DNA of 64,000 nucleotides from Spirochaetales bacterium (GTDB taxonomy: Bacteria; Spirochaetota; Spirochaetia; SZUA-6; JAFGRV01). Below, in pieces: positions 29,518 through 38,377 of this stretch; within the stretch, counting starts at the first letter, position 1, and each line of letters starts with the position of its first letter. The position numbers were made by a program, and so were the translations under genes. The DNA is taken from positions 1 to 64,000 of the forward strand of contig JAFGWI010000292.1 of the NCBI GenBank assembly GCA_016937215.1, given 5' to 3'. The notes under the pieces are model-generated. The model was not told where the DNA came from and ran no database searches. It saw only the letters and a program-made list of their open reading frames with translations.

Positions 29518-31608
29518 ATGTTGAATCAGAAAACAAAAGCGAACGGCTCTTTTATAAACAGAATGATAGTGGTTCTTGGGCTGATGCTGCTCTGGAACCT
29601 TGCTGCCTGTAACACTGAAACAACTGAATTAAATAATTGGCCTGAATTGCTTTGGGTTACAGGTTCTGAGGCGCTTGTAGCATGGGTGAGCGATACAGAA
29701 TATCGGGGTGAAATTTTTTTTCGTTCGGCCCAGGATGAACAAGAGCAGAAGGCTGAAGAAGAAAATATTCCTTCTCGTTTTCACGAGATTATGTTGAAGG
29801 GTCTTTCATCGAATACATCTTATTTTTACCGCCTGAAAAATGAAGAAACCAGTTTTATGTTTCAAACACAACCGGATTGGGCGGAATCCTTTTCTTTTCT
29901 TATTGCTTCAAATATTCATGGGGATGATATCATGAATATGATTATGTCAGAAATGAGCCACTTTGTTATTTCTCTTGATTCTTTGTCCCGGGAAAAATCA
30001 ATGGCGCCTGTAAGAGCCTTTGTTCCTGTTTTAACTGCCTCAGGACAATCTTCACCCTTTCAGGAAACGCTTCAAGGCAGTGATCACTACCAAAAGATAA
30101 ATAACTGGTTCTATGATTGGGGTGGACTTCGATTGATTTTCATTAATAAGCCTGATGAGAGAATCGGAGATTTGCTTAAGGCTTCTCAGGCTCATACAAT
30201 AGGTGTTGTTATTAACTCTCAGGTTTTAGGTAATAAAGAGGAAGTTGCTTCCCTTTTGACTGGTGATTGTTATCATCTTCCCTTTTATGAAGAATTGACA
30301 ATCTTTAATCAGGATCATCCTTCCCAAAAGGCCAGTTTTGTTTTGATTTCTGGTGTTGATCGTCAGTTCTTGAATTGTAATGATATTGTTTATCTTTCAT
30401 TAGGTGATGAAGGCTTGAAGTCAGCTTTACGAGTTGATATTGATGTTGAATACGCCTCTGCTTATTTTCTTTATGATGACGAGGAAGTGAGTTTAAAGGA
30501 GCTTCCTATGAATCGAAAACTGACCTGTGAAGAGTGTAGACATTTGGCTGATAAAGGAGCCTATGAAAAAAGCATTAACGCCTATCAGGATTTTATCGCT
30601 CAGAACCAAGGGCATTTCCAGATAGATGATGCCTATTATGCGATCGCCGATATTTACGATGAAAAACTTTTTCAACTAGAAGATGCCCTAAATTGGTATC
30701 AAAGGCTTTTAAAGGAATATCCGGCTAGTCATTTAGCCTCATTGGCGACACAGCGAATTTATTATCTGGAAACTTATAAAAATGATTTTGTTCCTTTGTC
30801 CCGTTTTGACCGTATCAGGAAAATCGAAATGGCCAAAACCAAGGGAGAAGAAAAGAATGTCTGTGAGAATCTTCGTGCTGTTGAAGAAATTATTCGCGAG
30901 TATCATGATAGTCCTTTGGCGCCGGTGATGAAATACTGGGTGGCCAAACAGTATAAATTATTTGACGCTGATCAGGCGATTCTTGTTTTTAAAGAGCTGG
31001 AGGAAAATTATCCCGGGGCCCTGGAGGCCCAAGAAATTGCTTTGGATATTGGCGATACCCTTTATGAGGCAGGTCGCTATTATCAAGCCAAAGAGGCTTA
31101 TGTGGCTGCATTGGATGCTCTTCCTGATCTTGAGGCAACAATAAAGGCCCAATTACTGCGTTCGGAACGAAATATTAATCGGAGAAATTTGGCAATAGCT
31201 GCCTGGTTTCTTGTAATCCTAACTATGGGTGTTTCCATATTTTCGCGGCCATTAGGATTTGATGGTAAATCGTTAATTTTCGCCTTACTTTTTTTTATTA
31301 TTTTTGGGATTATTGTTTTTTTCGCTGCCTGGCTGATTTGGGAACAATTTACCAGTGAAAGTGAAATGATTTTGTTGGTCATTTTCTTTTCTTTCGCCGC
31401 TGCTGCCGGAGTTTTATTTTCTAAAAACATTTATCATAAATATGTTCTCGGTATTATCGCAAAGAATAGCTCAAATTCTCTTGTGTCAGGAAATAACTTG
31501 ATCATGGGCTTATTGGTTGTTGTTAAAGGCCTGGTTCTTTTTCTGAGTGCCTGGTATTTGAGCATTTTCCATATCAATGAACATCTGCTTGTGGCATTTG
31601 GATTTTGA
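29518..31608 (+). CDS. Lipoprotein with degenerate phosphoesterase domain, TPR repeats and four TM segments
   Basis: The 696-residue protein has a lipoprotein-like start (VVLGLMLLWNLAAC). An Fn3-like purple-acid-phosphatase N-domain (WVTGSEALVAWVSDTEY, GLSSNTSYFYRL) covers about residues 40-120. FSFLIASNIHGDD aligns by eye with the phosphoesterase FSFVVFGDPRPGD at 32377, but the metal-binding GD, GNH and GHxH motifs are lost, so the domain looks catalytically dead. Residues about 335-540 hold TPR-type repeats (YEKSINAYQDFI, YYAIADIYDEK). Four membrane helices close the protein (AWFLVILTMGV, FALLFFIIFGIIVFF, ILLVIFFSFAAAAG, LVVVKGLVLFLSAWYL). It probably scaffolds partners at the membrane. It opens the plus-strand island operon, 43 nt before the first peptide gene. 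Confidence 0.7.
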   Translation: MLNQKTKANGSFINRMIVVLGLMLLWNLAACNTETTELNNWPELLWVTGSEALVAWVSDTEYRGEIFFRSAQDEQEQKAEEENIPSRFHEIMLKGLSSNTSYFYRLKNEETSFMFQTQPDWAESFSFLIASNIHGDDIMNMIMSEMSHFVISLDSLSREKSMAPVRAFVPVLTASGQSSPFQETLQGSDHYQKINNWFYDWGGLRLIFINKPDERIGDLLKASQAHTIGVVINSQVLGNKEEVASLLTGDCYHLPFYEELTIFNQDHPSQKASFVLISGVDRQFLNCNDIVYLSLGDEGLKSALRVDIDVEYASAYFLYDDEEVSLKELPMNRKLTCEECRHLADKGAYEKSINAYQDFIAQNQGHFQIDDAYYAIADIYDEKLFQLEDALNWYQRLLKEYPASHLASLATQRIYYLETYKNDFVPLSRFDRIRKIEMAKTKGEEKNVCENLRAVEEIIREYHDSPLAPVMKYWVAKQYKLFDADQAILVFKELEENYPGALEAQEIALDIGDTLYEAGRYYQAKEAYVAALDALPDLEATIKAQLLRSERNINRRNLAIAAWFLVILTMGVSIFSRPLGFDGKSLIFALLFFIIFGIIVFFAAWLIWEQFTSESEMILLVIFFSFAAAAGVLFSKNIYHKYVLGIIAKNSSNSLVSGNNLIMGLLVVVKGLVLFLSAWYLSIFHINEHLLVAFGF

Positions 31609-31651
31609 TTGCTTGGGATATTCTGTAAATTGACACTAAATGAGGTTAATA

Positions 31652-31858
31652 ATGAAAAAAGAAAAAAAGCAACCCTGTATATTGGCAATTAAAAAAGGCT
31701 ATAACCCTAATTCCAGTTCTGTGGGCAGCGACCTTCCGGCTTTTTTGTTTTTTGTTTTAGCAGCAGGCGGTGTTGGTGTTTTTGTCGCGAATCTGATTTC
31801 ATATTTTCAAATATTGTTTAGTCAAAAAAAAGTTCATGAAGAAATCCAAAAGAAATGA
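31652..31858 (+). CDS. Small membrane peptide with KKGYNPNSSS-x-GS motif, candidate modified peptide
   Basis: I choose the ATG at 31652, with GAGG eight bases before, giving 68 residues. The N-terminus CILAIKKGYNPNSSSVGS is followed by one membrane helix (FLFFVLAAGGVGVFVANLISYF) and a charged tail. The motif KKGYNPNSSS-x-GS recurs almost exactly in the 121-residue protein at 34674, although the rest of the two proteins differs. Such constrained short motifs in tiny proteins, near a radical SAM/SPASM enzyme, suggest a target for post-translational modification. I do not recognise a named family. It overlaps the next gene by 4 nt (ATGA), so coupling to the thioredoxin is likely. Confidence 0.75.
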   Translation: MKKEKKQPCILAIKKGYNPNSSSVGSDLPAFLFFVLAAGGVGVFVANLISYFQILFSQKKVHEEIQKK

Positions 31859-32367
31859 TAAAAAAAACAGGACTTATTACACTCTTAGTTTTTTGGCTAT
31901 TACTTATAATTTCGGGCTGTGAAAAAATCAAACTTGCAAGAGATGCTCAAAGCTTTGATTTTCGTCTTGAAGGGCTTGATCATCAGCGTTTTTATTTGAA
32001 TAAGCAAAAGGGCAAGACCGTTGTTTTAGTGTTCTGGGCAAGTTGGTGTCACAGTTGCAAAGAGTTGCTGGTACATTTGGGTGAGTATCTTGAAAATCAT
32101 CGTCGCGAGGATTTTCTTTATATTGGCGCGGTCTGTATTGATCCGGAGAATAAAGATCTTGTCCTGAATATTCAAAAGAATTTTAACTTGACCCTCCCTA
32201 TTCTTCTTGATTCTGAAGCCAAGCTTCATACACAGTTAGGTTTGAATAGTGTTCCGATAACCTTGATTTTTAATTCAAAGGGAGAACTTTCTTCAAAGGA
32301 AGAGGGCTTCACTGAGTTGATATGGACGCGAATTAAAAAGACTATCAGCAGATTAACTTCTGGATAA
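31855..32367 (+). CDS. TlpA/ResA-like thioredoxin lipoprotein
   Basis: The 170-residue protein has a lipoprotein signal (LLVFWLLLIISGC). The fold begins FDFRLEGLDHQRFYL, and the active site is WASWCHSCKELL (C-H-S-C). IYGAVCIDPENK-like and GLNSVPITLIFNSKGE (cis-Pro loop) regions follow. Such proteins reduce specific extracytoplasmic disulfides, as in cytochrome c or cofactor maturation, using electrons from a CcdA/DsbD partner. The fitting partner is the next gene, 9 nt downstream, whose CcdA domain would recharge it. ATGA overlap couples it to the peptide gene. Confidence 0.88.
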   Translation: MIKKTGLITLLVFWLLLIISGCEKIKLARDAQSFDFRLEGLDHQRFYLNKQKGKTVVLVFWASWCHSCKELLVHLGEYLENHRREDFLYIGAVCIDPENKDLVLNIQKNFNLTLPILLDSEAKLHTQLGLNSVPITLIFNSKGELSSKEEGFTELIWTRIKKTISRLTSG

Positions 32368-32376
32368 GGAATGATA

Positions 32377-34677
32377 ATGGCTTCTTTTAAACAAATTAAA
32401 AAAATCCTGTTTACTTTGATAATGGTTGCGGGTTATCAGGGCTTCGCGGAAGAAACAGGATTTTTGATAAACCCCTATTTACTGGATATCACTGAAACCT
32501 CGGTTGTTGTTGCTTTTCATTTAGCTGAACCCATGGAAGCCCGCGTAAAAGTCTGGGATAACGCAGAGGAAAAGCTATTCTTTTCGGAAAAGGGGGTGTC
32601 ACATTTTGTTACCATTACAGGATTGAAACCGGGGCGTTCTTATCATTATCAAGTTGTTTGTGGTGACGCTTTGATTCAAACAGGGGCAGAGGATTCTTCT
32701 TATCAGATTAAAACTGCCTGTTTACCTGGAGAATCCTTTAGCTTTGTTGTTTTCGGAGATCCCCGGCCTGGTGATACCATGACTTCTCTTAATCATCGAC
32801 GAATTATCGAACAAATTGCACTTTACGAACCCAATTTTCTTCTTGTGCTGGGTGATATGGTAGATGATGGTTCTGTTGTACAAGAATGGGTAAATTTTTT
32901 TCAGGTGGAAAATCAGCTTCTCAGGTCATCGGCCATTTTTCCTGTTCTGGGTGATAATGATTATGTTTTAGGAAAGGGCCATTACGCCCGGTTTTTCCCA
33001 AAACTGCAGAAAGGCTATTACAGCTTTCAATGGGGCGGAATTCAATTTTACGGATTGAATGCTTGGGGCACCCGGGCTGGTCAGGAAATCAGCGAGTTTA
33101 ATCAGGACAGTCCCCAGGTAGAATGGTTGGTGTCGCAGCTTCAAACAGAGGTGGCGATTAATGCTCCTTTCCGGGTGGTCTTTTTACATGATCCGGTTTA
33201 TATATCCCGAGGACGCTCTTCTGATCTTTTGCGTGAAACACTGGTACCTGTATTTAAACGATATCGGGTGGACCTTGTTTTTGCTTCATGGCATCTTTAT
33301 GAGCGTTCCCAGAGTAACAATACAAGTTATATCATTTCAGGTGGTGCTGGAGCAGAACTCATCTGGATGAATCCCAATCCCTCCTATCCTTCACAAGCCG
33401 AGGCCAGGGAATATCATTTTTGCCGCGTTAATGTTAATGCCAATGCCCTTACTATTCGGAGCATATCCACCGATGGAACAGTATTGGACACTTTTTCCCT
33501 TTCTCCCCGTTCCCAGGATAAACAACAGGAGAAAAGTGTTCTCGATAATGCCAAACGTCTGAAAAAGGATTTGGTTTTTAATGCCGGACAGGAGGAGCTT
33601 CCATTAATTCTTTTCTCCTATGACTGCCAGTTTTGTAAGCTGTTACTCAAGGAAGTGTTGCCTCGCAAGGCTCTGGAGGAAGGCATTACCTTGAGGGTTT
33701 CCTATTTTGATTTAGCTAAAGAGGGAAGTTACGATCTGTTTTTGAATGCTGGAATGGAATTCGGGCGGCAGGATTCCGATGTACCGGCTATTTTTATCGG
33801 CGTATCGGTTTATGGAGGTGAGGAAGAGGTTCTGCGCGGACTGGAAAACGAAATCATGGATTTTAAAATTTCTCCGGATATGTATTACGCAAAGAGTGTC
33901 TCAGCCTTTGGTGAAGTTCATAATACTGATATGCTGGGGGAAGAGGCTTTTTCAGGCCTGACACTGGGGCTTGTTTTTGGAGCGGGGTTTCTCGACGGGA
34001 TTAACCCTTGCGCCTTTACAACAATGATTTTTTTGATCTCTTATTTGAGTGTTGTAGGCGCTACCCGAAACCGGATGCTTTTAACTGGCGGTATTTTTAC
34101 TTTGTCGGTTTTCCTGACCTACTTTGTTATAGGATTGAGTTATTTTGGCATTGCTCGCCTTATCATGGAAAATAATGGTGTCACCTTAGTGATTAATGGG
34201 ATATTACTGATTTTTGTCCTGGTTTTGGCTGTGCTATCATTAATGGATTATTTTAAATGCCGACAGGGGAAAATCAAGGAAATGGTTTTGAAATTACCTG
34301 GAAAACTAAGCGAAAAAATCAAAACACATATCAGGAGATTCGCTCGCCATTCAGTGGCCTTAGCTGGTGCCACCTTTTTACTGGGGATTGTTATTTCAGG
34401 CATGGAATTGACATGCACGGGTCAGGTATATATTCCCATTGTAACTATGATTTCCGAACCTCAACATCGGGCTATGGCTGTATTTTATCTTTTGCTTTAC
34501 AATTTGGCCTTTATTATTCCTCTTATTGTGATATTTTTGCTGGCGACTTTTGGAGTTACATCCAGAAATCTGGAAATCTTTTTCAAAAAACATGTGGCAA
34601 GTGTTAAGTTGGCTTTTTCTGCTTTGTTCGCGGTCATGGCATTAGTGATAGTCTGGAACATAAGGTTGTTGTTATGA
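32377..34677 (+). CDS. Metallophosphoesterase-glutaredoxin-CcdA (DsbD-like) fusion
   Basis: I start at the second ATG (32377), with AAGGA at proper distance, giving 766 residues. A signal peptide leads to an Fn3-like domain (about 28-118). A calcineurin-like phosphoesterase follows (about 120-375): FGDPRPGD, LVLGDMVDDG, VLGDNDY (GNHE in the family), VFLHDPVY and WHLYERS (GHxHxYER), so some metal ligands are changed. Residues about 405-500 form a glutaredoxin-like domain with C-Q-F-C. The remainder is a CcdA-type membrane domain (FLDGINPCAFTTM, ELTCTGQVYIP). The fusion of phosphoesterase and electron-transport modules is uncommon. It likely powers the adjacent TlpA-like protein. It overlaps the next gene by 4 nt. 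Confidence 0.85.
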   Translation: MASFKQIKKILFTLIMVAGYQGFAEETGFLINPYLLDITETSVVVAFHLAEPMEARVKVWDNAEEKLFFSEKGVSHFVTITGLKPGRSYHYQVVCGDALIQTGAEDSSYQIKTACLPGESFSFVVFGDPRPGDTMTSLNHRRIIEQIALYEPNFLLVLGDMVDDGSVVQEWVNFFQVENQLLRSSAIFPVLGDNDYVLGKGHYARFFPKLQKGYYSFQWGGIQFYGLNAWGTRAGQEISEFNQDSPQVEWLVSQLQTEVAINAPFRVVFLHDPVYISRGRSSDLLRETLVPVFKRYRVDLVFASWHLYERSQSNNTSYIISGGAGAELIWMNPNPSYPSQAEAREYHFCRVNVNANALTIRSISTDGTVLDTFSLSPRSQDKQQEKSVLDNAKRLKKDLVFNAGQEELPLILFSYDCQFCKLLLKEVLPRKALEEGITLRVSYFDLAKEGSYDLFLNAGMEFGRQDSDVPAIFIGVSVYGGEEEVLRGLENEIMDFKISPDMYYAKSVSAFGEVHNTDMLGEEAFSGLTLGLVFGAGFLDGINPCAFTTMIFLISYLSVVGATRNRMLLTGGIFTLSVFLTYFVIGLSYFGIARLIMENNGVTLVINGILLIFVLVLAVLSLMDYFKCRQGKIKEMVLKLPGKLSEKIKTHIRRFARHSVALAGATFLLGIVISGMELTCTGQVYIPIVTMISEPQHRAMAVFYLLLYNLAFIIPLIVIFLLATFGVTSRNLEIFFKKHVASVKLAFSALFAVMALVIVWNIRLLL

Positions 34678-35039
34678 AAATTAAAAATCGAATTTTTATC
34701 CGTCCGACATTGAAGACACTTTTGATCACTCAGGTACCAGTAAAAAAAATATCATCTTCCCTGACTGATCAATTTGAGCTGGACACATTAGTACTCACAA
34801 ATCGTAGGAATAAACAGTCTCCAATGATCCTCCGAGTAAAAAAAGGTTATAATCCGAATTCCAGTTCCATGGGCTCCTTTGTTTTTTCTTTGCCTGGATT
34901 GCTTTTTGTGTTCACATTGGGCTTTGGCTTGGTACTTGGTCTGGTGATGTCCTTTTTTAAAAATCCCCTTTTAGCTGATAACAAGAAGCAGAACTCTGCC
35001 GGGCTTTTGTCACCGAGTAATAAGCAGGAAAAATTATGA
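34674..35039 (+). CDS. Second KKGYNPNSSS-x-GS membrane peptide, candidate modified peptide
   Basis: The 121-residue protein has a longer N-terminal part (about 50 residues, SLTDQFELDTLVLTNRRNKQ) before ILRVKKGYNPNSSSMGS. One membrane helix (LPGLLFVFTLGFGLVLGLVMSFF) and a polar tail follow. The motif matches the 68-residue protein at 31652 in all but the variable V/M residue, and its position before a membrane helix is the same. The longer N-terminus could act as a leader. It overlaps the upstream fusion gene and the downstream TPR gene by ATGA-type contacts, so all are translated together. No family is recognised. Confidence 0.75.
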   Translation: MKIKNRIFIRPTLKTLLITQVPVKKISSSLTDQFELDTLVLTNRRNKQSPMILRVKKGYNPNSSSMGSFVFSLPGLLFVFTLGFGLVLGLVMSFFKNPLLADNKKQNSAGLLSPSNKQEKL

Positions 35040-36337
35040 AACAGATTTTTTTTATTATTTTGTTTTTTCTGGTTTACGGGTTAAGCGCTGATTCTTCGGA
35101 TGAGATTCACAGAGCTGTGTCTCTTCTTGAAAATAGTTTTTTTTCTCAGGGAATCGATAAATTGCAAAGTGTTCTTTCAGATGAAGCCACTGATGATAAT
35201 TCCAAAGCCCGCGCCCTCTATGAGTTGGGTCGTTTTTACGAAGATCAGGCGGGGGATTTTGACTCGGCTTGTAATTTTTATCGCCGTGCTTCACTCATGG
35301 AAAATTTGCCTAAGGAGCAGCCTATAAATGAAAAGGCTGTTTGGGCCTTAAAAAAGATTGAAGCTTGGGAGAATCAATTCACGTCGCAAATAAGGAGTCT
35401 GGATAAAGCCAGAGCCGATAGTTCATCAGAATTGAACCGGGAATTATATAACCAAAATATCAGTAAGCTGAAAAAAATTATAATCGCTTCACCCGACTTT
35501 CATCGTACCGCGGAAGTTTATTATTATATCGGTATTTTTCAAAGTCGCTTAGAAAGCTATGGAGAGGCTATTAAGTCATTTTCAAAAGCTTTGTCTATCC
35601 GGCCTGGTGTGAATTTGTTTTTGGACGTGGATTGGCAAATTCAAACCGCTGAAACCAATCGAACTCGATTTGTTATTCGATGGGTTTCATGGGGGATGGC
35701 TTTGGTCCTATCTTTTCTGGGGATATTCTTGTTTTTCATCGCCAGGCCCTGGGTCTGGTGGAAACCCGTGGAAATGATAAAGCCTTTGGCAGCCATTCTT
35801 GTCTGGTCTGTATTTTTTTATGGCACGGCATTTATGCTTAGTCAATGGGTACCAGACCGTCCTTCCGAGGACTTGGTCATGAAATTGGCACCCACCTTTA
35901 TTTTTTCAAATCCTGGCAGCCCGGGATCGGAGATTTATCATATCTATTATTTTTATGGAATAATCGGGATAGTGCTTCTCTATCTTTTTTCTTTGTTCCT
36001 GGGGCAACTTAAATTTCCCTTGCTACGAAGCCTGTCCCTGGTTTTTTCCGGAGTACTGATTTTCGCATCGCTATCCGGATTATTTTATATCAAATATTGT
36101 GATAAAAAAAGTTCTTTATATCCCCAGACAAACGCGTTAACAGGATATTTTACTGGTTACATGCGTTTTTATCAGCAGGATCCCGAGCCTCTGATACTCA
36201 CCCGGCCGCGTGAGTACACTAATCTCTCGGTGATTTATGTTGATGATTCGGTTTTTGCCCAATGGATTGTTGAACATTGTCCCTATGATCAACCAGGGGA
36301 TGAAGTTAATATAGAAAATGGTCCTTTTCAGGAATGA
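35036..36337 (+). CDS. Membrane TPR protein with four or more TM segments
   Basis: The 433-residue protein has a signal sequence (KQIFFIILFFLVYGLSA). TPR-like helices cover about residues 25-200 (ALYELGRFYEDQAGDFDSACNFYRRA, AEVYYYIGIFQSRLESYGEAIKSFSKAL). Membrane segments follow: WGMALVLSFLGIFLFFIA, LAAILVWSVFFYGTAFML, YYFYGIIGIVLLYLFSLFL and SLSLVFSGVLIFASLSGLFY. A soluble tail comes last. TPR plus four helices matches the build of the protein at 29518, suggesting two related scaffolds in one complex. No enzyme motif is present. It overlaps the upstream peptide gene by 4 nt. Confidence 0.72.
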   Translation: MKQIFFIILFFLVYGLSADSSDEIHRAVSLLENSFFSQGIDKLQSVLSDEATDDNSKARALYELGRFYEDQAGDFDSACNFYRRASLMENLPKEQPINEKAVWALKKIEAWENQFTSQIRSLDKARADSSSELNRELYNQNISKLKKIIIASPDFHRTAEVYYYIGIFQSRLESYGEAIKSFSKALSIRPGVNLFLDVDWQIQTAETNRTRFVIRWVSWGMALVLSFLGIFLFFIARPWVWWKPVEMIKPLAAILVWSVFFYGTAFMLSQWVPDRPSEDLVMKLAPTFIFSNPGSPGSEIYHIYYFYGIIGIVLLYLFSLFLGQLKFPLLRSLSLVFSGVLIFASLSGLFYIKYCDKKSSLYPQTNALTGYFTGYMRFYQQDPEPLILTRPREYTNLSVIYVDDSVFAQWIVEHCPYDQPGDEVNIENGPFQE

Positions 36338-36365
36338 GAAGGACGATAAATTGGAGATGGGTTTT

Positions 36366-36968
36366 ATGGTTTTTTGGTTAAAAAGAATCACTGCCGGAAA
36401 TATGTTTACATTTATCGGCTTTGGTTTTTACCTTTTTTTAATTGCAAATTTGCTTTTTTACTTTATTCCATCACCTCAACCCGGAGTTCCTGAGATGAGT
36501 TACAATGAAAACCGTGCTTTAGGTAATTTAAAGTCCATACATCAGGCCCAGGAAGTATTTCGCGAAACTGACCGAGACCAGAATGGTAAAAATGCCTATG
36601 CTTCTTTCTATATTCATCTTTGGCAAGCTGTTGACGATACTGGTGAAGTGGTACCGGTAAATCTTATTTCCAGGAATCTGGCTTTTGCTATGGGGCCTTC
36701 ACGGGAGATTAATGGATATTATTTTAAAGACATTCATTTCCGCTTTGATGACCAAGGCCGCGAGGTTCTTCTGGACCCTGAAAAAGAATGGGCTCTCACT
36801 GCTGTGCCTGTTCAAATGGGATTGACCGGCCGTTTTATTTTTCTTATTGATCAAAAGGGCGGTGTTTATGTGAAAATGGCTTATGAGGCTCCGGATATAT
36901 TTCCTTACGACCCGATAAGCTCGGGGTGGGTTCTTGTAAAAGACAAAATAGATATGGATGCTTTATGA
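36366..36968 (+). CDS. Pseudopilin-like membrane protein
   Basis: The start at 36366 has GGAG nine bases upstream (200 residues); the track's earlier start overlaps the previous gene. One N-terminal membrane helix (MFTFIGFGFYLFLIANLLFYFI) is followed by NENRALGNLKSIHQAQEVFRET and a soluble domain with YASFYIHLWQAV. The sequence after the helix resembles the 'LRxIxxAQxxY' segment of pseudopilin-like or DUF2950-like proteins, but it lacks the GFxxxE processing site. The C-terminal half is beta-rich. It closes the plus-strand operon, convergent with the binding protein gene 34 nt away. The function is unknown. Confidence 0.6.
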   Translation: MVFWLKRITAGNMFTFIGFGFYLFLIANLLFYFIPSPQPGVPEMSYNENRALGNLKSIHQAQEVFRETDRDQNGKNAYASFYIHLWQAVDDTGEVVPVNLISRNLAFAMGPSREINGYYFKDIHFRFDDQGREVLLDPEKEWALTAVPVQMGLTGRFIFLIDQKGGVYVKMAYEAPDIFPYDPISSGWVLVKDKIDMDAL

Positions 36969-37002
36969 TAAACAGGTTGGGCTTTGTTTCTGCTTGTTAA
37001 GG

Positions 37003-37830
37003 TTAGTCCACAGAAAATCCGTGTTTTTCCCAAATTACCTGATTTTCCGTTTTTTGTAAAAATCGGAAAAACTCATGTGCCGCCTCAGGGGATTGAGAGT
37101 ATTTCAAAATTGATACCATCAGCCTGATTTCTCCAAGATCACTCTGGCCAAAGCTAGCTGTGGTGATGACATCCACGCCTTTTTGAGGGCTTTGATTTTT
37201 TGGCAGGTCGATGATTTTTAGTTTATCACCAAATGAAAACGCGACTGGCCGCCAGATCAAGGCAGCCTGGATTCCGCCTTTCAGGATTTCTCTGGCTGCT
37301 ATCAAGTCGTTCTTTGTTACTAACACAATGTTTGGCTGAACCTTGTCAAGAAGGCCCGCTTTTTTCAAGGTATATGCCCACAAATATCCGGAGGTCGAAT
37401 AGAGAAAATCACAGGCCCCAATGCTAACTTCTGGAATGGCGAGATCCACTAATTCCTTGATATTTTGTGGATTTTTTTTATCAACAACTATGGCTATCGA
37501 GGCCTTTGCTACAACAGCTTGTCTGTGGTTTTTGTCCTCCAATATATAATTATAGGGGTCCAAAAGAAGAGCTAAATCTCCGTTACCCTGGCTGATTAAC
37601 TGACTAGTTAAAGCAGCGCTTTTTTCATATTCAATGAAGAGTTTATACTTGTAAGTTTGAGCAAAGCTTCTGGATAGTTCTTCACAAGCCTGACGGGTTG
37701 TTTGATCAGCATAAATAAATAAAGCCCTGTTCCCATTATCTTGCTTTTTATAACAGCGATAGGTCGATAATGAAGTAACACAAATAAACATAATCATTAG
37801 CAATCCAGGAGTTTTTGAATTGTATTTCAT
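37003..37830 (-). CDS. ModA-like ABC substrate-binding protein 1
   Basis: The 275-residue lipoprotein-like start (MIMFICVTSLSTYRC) leads to ALFIYADQTTRQACEELSRSF. GNGDLALLLDPY, KNPQNIKELVD and KGVDVITTASFG follow. The pattern is that of extracellular molybdate/tungstate-type binding proteins (two-lobed, class II). It is paralogous to the proteins at 39664 and 48867: all three share V-x-V-x-x-(T)-A-x-F/L-type C-terminal segments and a sequence ending in W/I-x-x-x-G-F/Y. AAGGAAAG precedes the ATG. The cognate permease and ATPase lie 12 kb away at 49712-51673. The ligand could be an oxyanion or another small molecule. Confidence 0.82.
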   Translation of the reverse strand: MKYNSKTPGLLMIMFICVTSLSTYRCYKKQDNGNRALFIYADQTTRQACEELSRSFAQTYKYKLFIEYEKSAALTSQLISQGNGDLALLLDPYNYILEDKNHRQAVVAKASIAIVVDKKNPQNIKELVDLAIPEVSIGACDFLYSTSGYLWAYTLKKAGLLDKVQPNIVLVTKNDLIAAREILKGGIQAALIWRPVAFSFGDKLKIIDLPKNQSPQKGVDVITTASFGQSDLGEIRLMVSILKYSQSPEAAHEFFRFLQKTENQVIWEKHGFSVD

Positions 37831-37868
37831 CGATTTTTCTTTCCTTAAAAAATAATTTTTTTGTATGT

Positions 37869-38111
37869 GTTTAGCGGAATGTGATTGTATATGCCTTAGG
37901 GATTGAAGCCATGTTGATTCATTTTTTCAAAAATGAATCAACAAAGCGTTTTTCAGCTCATAATTTCAAGCTGGCTTCATGTGCGAGCGGTAAATACGAA
38001 GTATTTATGACCAGCACTGAAAAATCTTTGGAGGTGAAGGCCGAAGTGGCGATAAGCCAAGCCTGAAAGCCTCTGGGCTTACCAGATAACGTCCAAGGAC
38101 ATCTGCTAAAC
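37869..38111 (+). repeat. Dispersed structured element, copy 8, with outer inverted repeats
   Basis: Outer arms GTTTAGC (37869) and GCTAAAC (38105-38111) are perfect complements. Inside is CCTTAGGGATTGAAGCCA, hairpin 1 TGTTGATTCAT / ATGAATCAACA with loop TTTTTTCAAAAA, AAAGCG, and an expanded second arm TTTTTCAGC / GCACTGAAAAA enclosing AAATACGAAGTATTT. A diverged GGAGGTGAAGGCCGAAGTGGCG follows. The end is ATAACGTCC, and the AAAGCCCGG box is poorly kept. The rest of 37831-38377 shows no gene and should carry the promoters of the flanking divergent genes. Confidence 0.8.
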
Positions 38112-38377
38112 AAATACTATTATTTCTGTTGTCCGGGTTTTTTAGGATTTTTCGCTTTCATAATAATCTTTCGCACGATTTTAAAAGGACTATAGGTCCT
38201 GTCATTTGACGGAATGAAGCGATGCCCTGAAAAGACAACCAGACTAGTCTTCCTTTTAATTTTAACTATAACTTTAAAAGGCTGTTATTTTAGTAATATT
38301 AGATTTTCATGATTTCTTCGGCTTTCTTATGACAAATTGTATTTAATCTGATAGTTTATGATTTTTAGGAGGTTATC

